Source: Bacteroidales bacterium
Lineage (GTDB): Bacteria > Bacteroidota > Bacteroidia > Bacteroidales > UBA932
Reading direction: 5' to 3'
NCBI GenBank assembly: GCA_012513425.1
Contig: JAAZCF010000319.1
Span: 1 to 8,346, forward strand
DNA: 8,346 bases
The notes under the pieces are model-generated. The model made no database searches. It was not told the origin of the DNA and saw only the letters and a list, made by a program, of their open reading frames with translations. Positions 7,743 through 8,346 of this stretch are shown piece by piece. Position 1 is the stretch's first letter. Each line of letters opens with the position of its first letter. The position numbers and the translations under genes are program-made.

Positions 7743-7787
7743 TTTTGCAGTAAGTGTAAAATTATAATCATCCATTTAACTGCAAAA
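7743..7787. repeat. Perfect 9-bp inverted repeat separated by 27 bases
   Basis: TTTTGCAGT at 7743-7751 and its exact reverse complement ACTGCAAAA at 7779-7787 flank a 27-base AT-rich spacer. The half-site centres are 36 bases apart. The spacing fits two half-sites for a dimeric or looping regulator better than a stable hairpin. The element lies midway between the xylanase and GH2 starts. Confidence 0.5.
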
Positions 7788-7825
7788 TGATAGTTTTATC
7801 CAATAGAGCAATTATAATAATGTTG

Positions 7826-7833
7826 TAATTTTG
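7826..7833 (+). promoter_or_regulatory. -7-like box directly before the GH2 start codon
   Basis: TAATTTTG matches TAnnTTTG but ends only 4 bases before the ATG at 7838. If used, transcription would start at or beside the start codon and give a leaderless or almost leaderless message. No -33 box is seen at normal spacing, so the match may be chance in AT-rich DNA. Confidence 0.3.
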
Positions 7834-7837
7834 AAAT

Positions 7838-8221
7838 ATGAAACGACTTATCCTTACAACACTTATCTTTTGCGGACTCTGCACATCAGCTTCCGCACAG
7901 TATGACTTTATTCACCATATCTACGACTACATCGGCAATACGGATATGTATTCGCTCAATCAGGAAGAAGGCCGCAGTTATTTCATTCCTGAAAGTAGCA
8001 TTTCACTCAATGGTAACTGGAAATTTTGTTTCGGCAGTGTGCCGGAAGAGATTCCTGATACATTCTTTCAGCCAAGCTTTAATGACCGCCAGTGGAGCAA
8101 TATCGATGTGCCGTCCAATTGGGAAATGCAAGGCTTCGGTGACAAACAGTTCCGAAATGTCGCTGCACCTTTCAAAACTAAATTCTATCCGCAAATAGAT
8201 AAAGACAACAACCCTACCTGA
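7838..8221 (+). CDS. Glycoside hydrolase family 2 (beta-galactosidase-like), N-terminal fragment ended by an in-frame TGA
   Basis: This is the start of a secreted GH2 enzyme, probably beta-galactosidase-like, that would hydrolyse glycosides in the periplasm or outside the cell. The signal peptide (KRLILTTLIFCGLCTSASA) ends before Gln21. Residues 27-50 (HIYDYIGNTDMYSLNQEEGR) and 56-66 (SLNGNWKFCFG) match the usual N-terminus of Bacteroidetes GH2 enzymes. Residues 72-112 (DVPSNWEMQGFGDKQFRNVAAPF in part) belong to the sugar-binding jelly-roll domain. Translation stops at TGA 8219-8221 after NPT, in the middle of that domain. This leaves 127 residues from a family usually near 1000, so the product cannot be an active glycosidase by itself. 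The same frame continues with GH2 sequence after the stop. The start at 7838 is supported by the signal peptide and places the gene divergent from the xylanase. Confidence 0.8.
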   Translation: MKRLILTTLIFCGLCTSASAQYDFIHHIYDYIGNTDMYSLNQEEGRSYFIPESSISLNGNWKFCFGSVPEEIPDTFFQPSFNDRQWSNIDVPSNWEMQGFGDKQFRNVAAPFKTKFYPQIDKDNNPT

Positions 8222-8346
8222 GCATACCGTCTCAGCTTCAACATTCCTGCATCTTGGGATGGCAGCCAGATCTTCCTCCGCCTGGAAAAAACAGCCTCGG
8301 CTTCCTGGGTATGGATAAACGGAAAAGAAGTCGGTTACAACGAAGG
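8222..8346 (+). pseudogene. Continuation of the interrupted GH2 gene, running off the window
   Basis: Read in the frame of the preceding fragment, the 41 codons after the TGA give AYRLSFNIPASWDGSQIF, then LRLEKTASASWVWINGKE and VGYNE. This is typical GH2 sugar-binding-domain sequence and joins directly to the NPT before the stop, with no missing residues. The frame stays open to the window edge. No in-frame ATG, GTG or TTG is present, so no restart is visible here. The final 126 bases (8221-8346) contain 64 G or C (about 51%), above the AT-rich intergenic DNA and much of the neighbouring coding sequence, though the sample is small. The catalytic (alpha/beta)8 domain would lie beyond the window. 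Confidence 0.75.

Larger units (their letters stand above)
7631..7837. promoter_or_regulatory. Divergent control region between xylanase and GH2 genes
   Basis: This AT-rich region of 207 bases has no gene. It holds a -7 box for the xylanase (7695-7702), an imperfect palindrome (7706-7728), a nine-T run (7738-7746), a separated perfect inverted repeat (7743-7751 and 7779-7787), a 9-base direct repeat AATTATAAT (7760-7768 and 7810-7818), and a -7-like box immediately before the GH2 start (7826-7833). The symmetry elements suggest binding sites for a regulator, but none is recognised. Confidence 0.5.

Noticed and set aside
7706..7746. Plus-strand Rho-independent terminator (AAAAGC/GCTTTT hairpin followed by T-rich DNA)
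   Set aside because: No plus-strand gene lies upstream that it could serve, the stem is weak and AT-rich, and it sits beside a minus-strand promoter. An operator reading fits better.
8219..8221. TGA read as glycine under an alternative genetic code
   Set aside because: The five complete genes contain no other in-frame TGA over roughly 2500 codons and use ordinary GGN glycine codons. Their stops are TAA or TAG, so TGA-as-stop is not shown directly, but widespread recoding would have left in-frame TGAs. The gene families also point to Bacteroidales, which use the standard bacterial code.
8219..8221. Selenocysteine insertion at the TGA
   Set aside because: The position corresponds to a structural glycine in GH2 enzymes, not a redox cysteine, and no SECIS-like hairpin was recognised directly after it.

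Overview
The window looks like chromosomal DNA from a member of the Bacteroidales (Bacteroidetes). The evidence is an AT-rich genome, several -7 boxes of the TAnnTTTG type used by the Bacteroidetes primary sigma factor, weak or absent Shine-Dalgarno sequences, a DUF5106/thioredoxin-fold lipoprotein, and a secreted GH10 xylanase next to a secreted GH2 enzyme. Genus cannot be fixed from the sequence. There are no RNA genes, insertion sequences, CRISPR arrays or phage genes.

Layout. Positions 51-986 (+) encode a lipoprotein with a DUF5106-like N-terminal half and a C-terminal thioredoxin-like domain with a CxxC pair. It runs tail to tail into pnuC (961-1650, -), and the two coding regions overlap by 26 bases. 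pnuC is the second gene of a tight minus-strand pair. The first gene (1654-4608, -) encodes a large exported protein with an HExxH metalloprotease-like domain, a TolB/WD40-like beta-propeller and a probable outer-membrane beta-barrel. A 53-bp gap carrying back-to-back -7 boxes separates this pair from uvrC (4662-6461, +), the nucleotide excision repair endonuclease. uvrC converges on the GH10 xylanase (6527-7630, -), and a hairpin with a U-tract between them fits a terminator for the xylanase. A 207-bp region with two inverted repeats separates the xylanase from a divergent GH2 glycosidase (7838 onward, +).

The main anomaly is in the GH2 gene. Its reading frame is broken by TGA at 8219-8221, and family-typical GH2 sequence resumes in the same frame directly afterwards (AYRLSFNIP... 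to ...WVWINGKEVGYNE). The stop falls where relatives normally have glycine in NPTG-[AS]-YR, so one base change (GGA to TGA) would explain it. Either this is a recent nonsense mutation (or a sequencing error) in an otherwise intact enzyme, or, much less likely, the codon is read through.

Functionally the window mixes housekeeping genes (uvrC, pnuC), envelope proteins (thioredoxin-like lipoprotein, protease/propeller/barrel protein) and the edge of a polysaccharide-degradation locus (GH10 plus GH2). No SusC/SusD pair or sensor regulator is visible; if the sugar locus is larger, it continues beyond 8346. No clearly undescribed system is evident. The best leads are the broken GH2 frame, the protease/propeller/barrel protein coupled to pnuC, and the dyads in the xylanase/GH2 control region.
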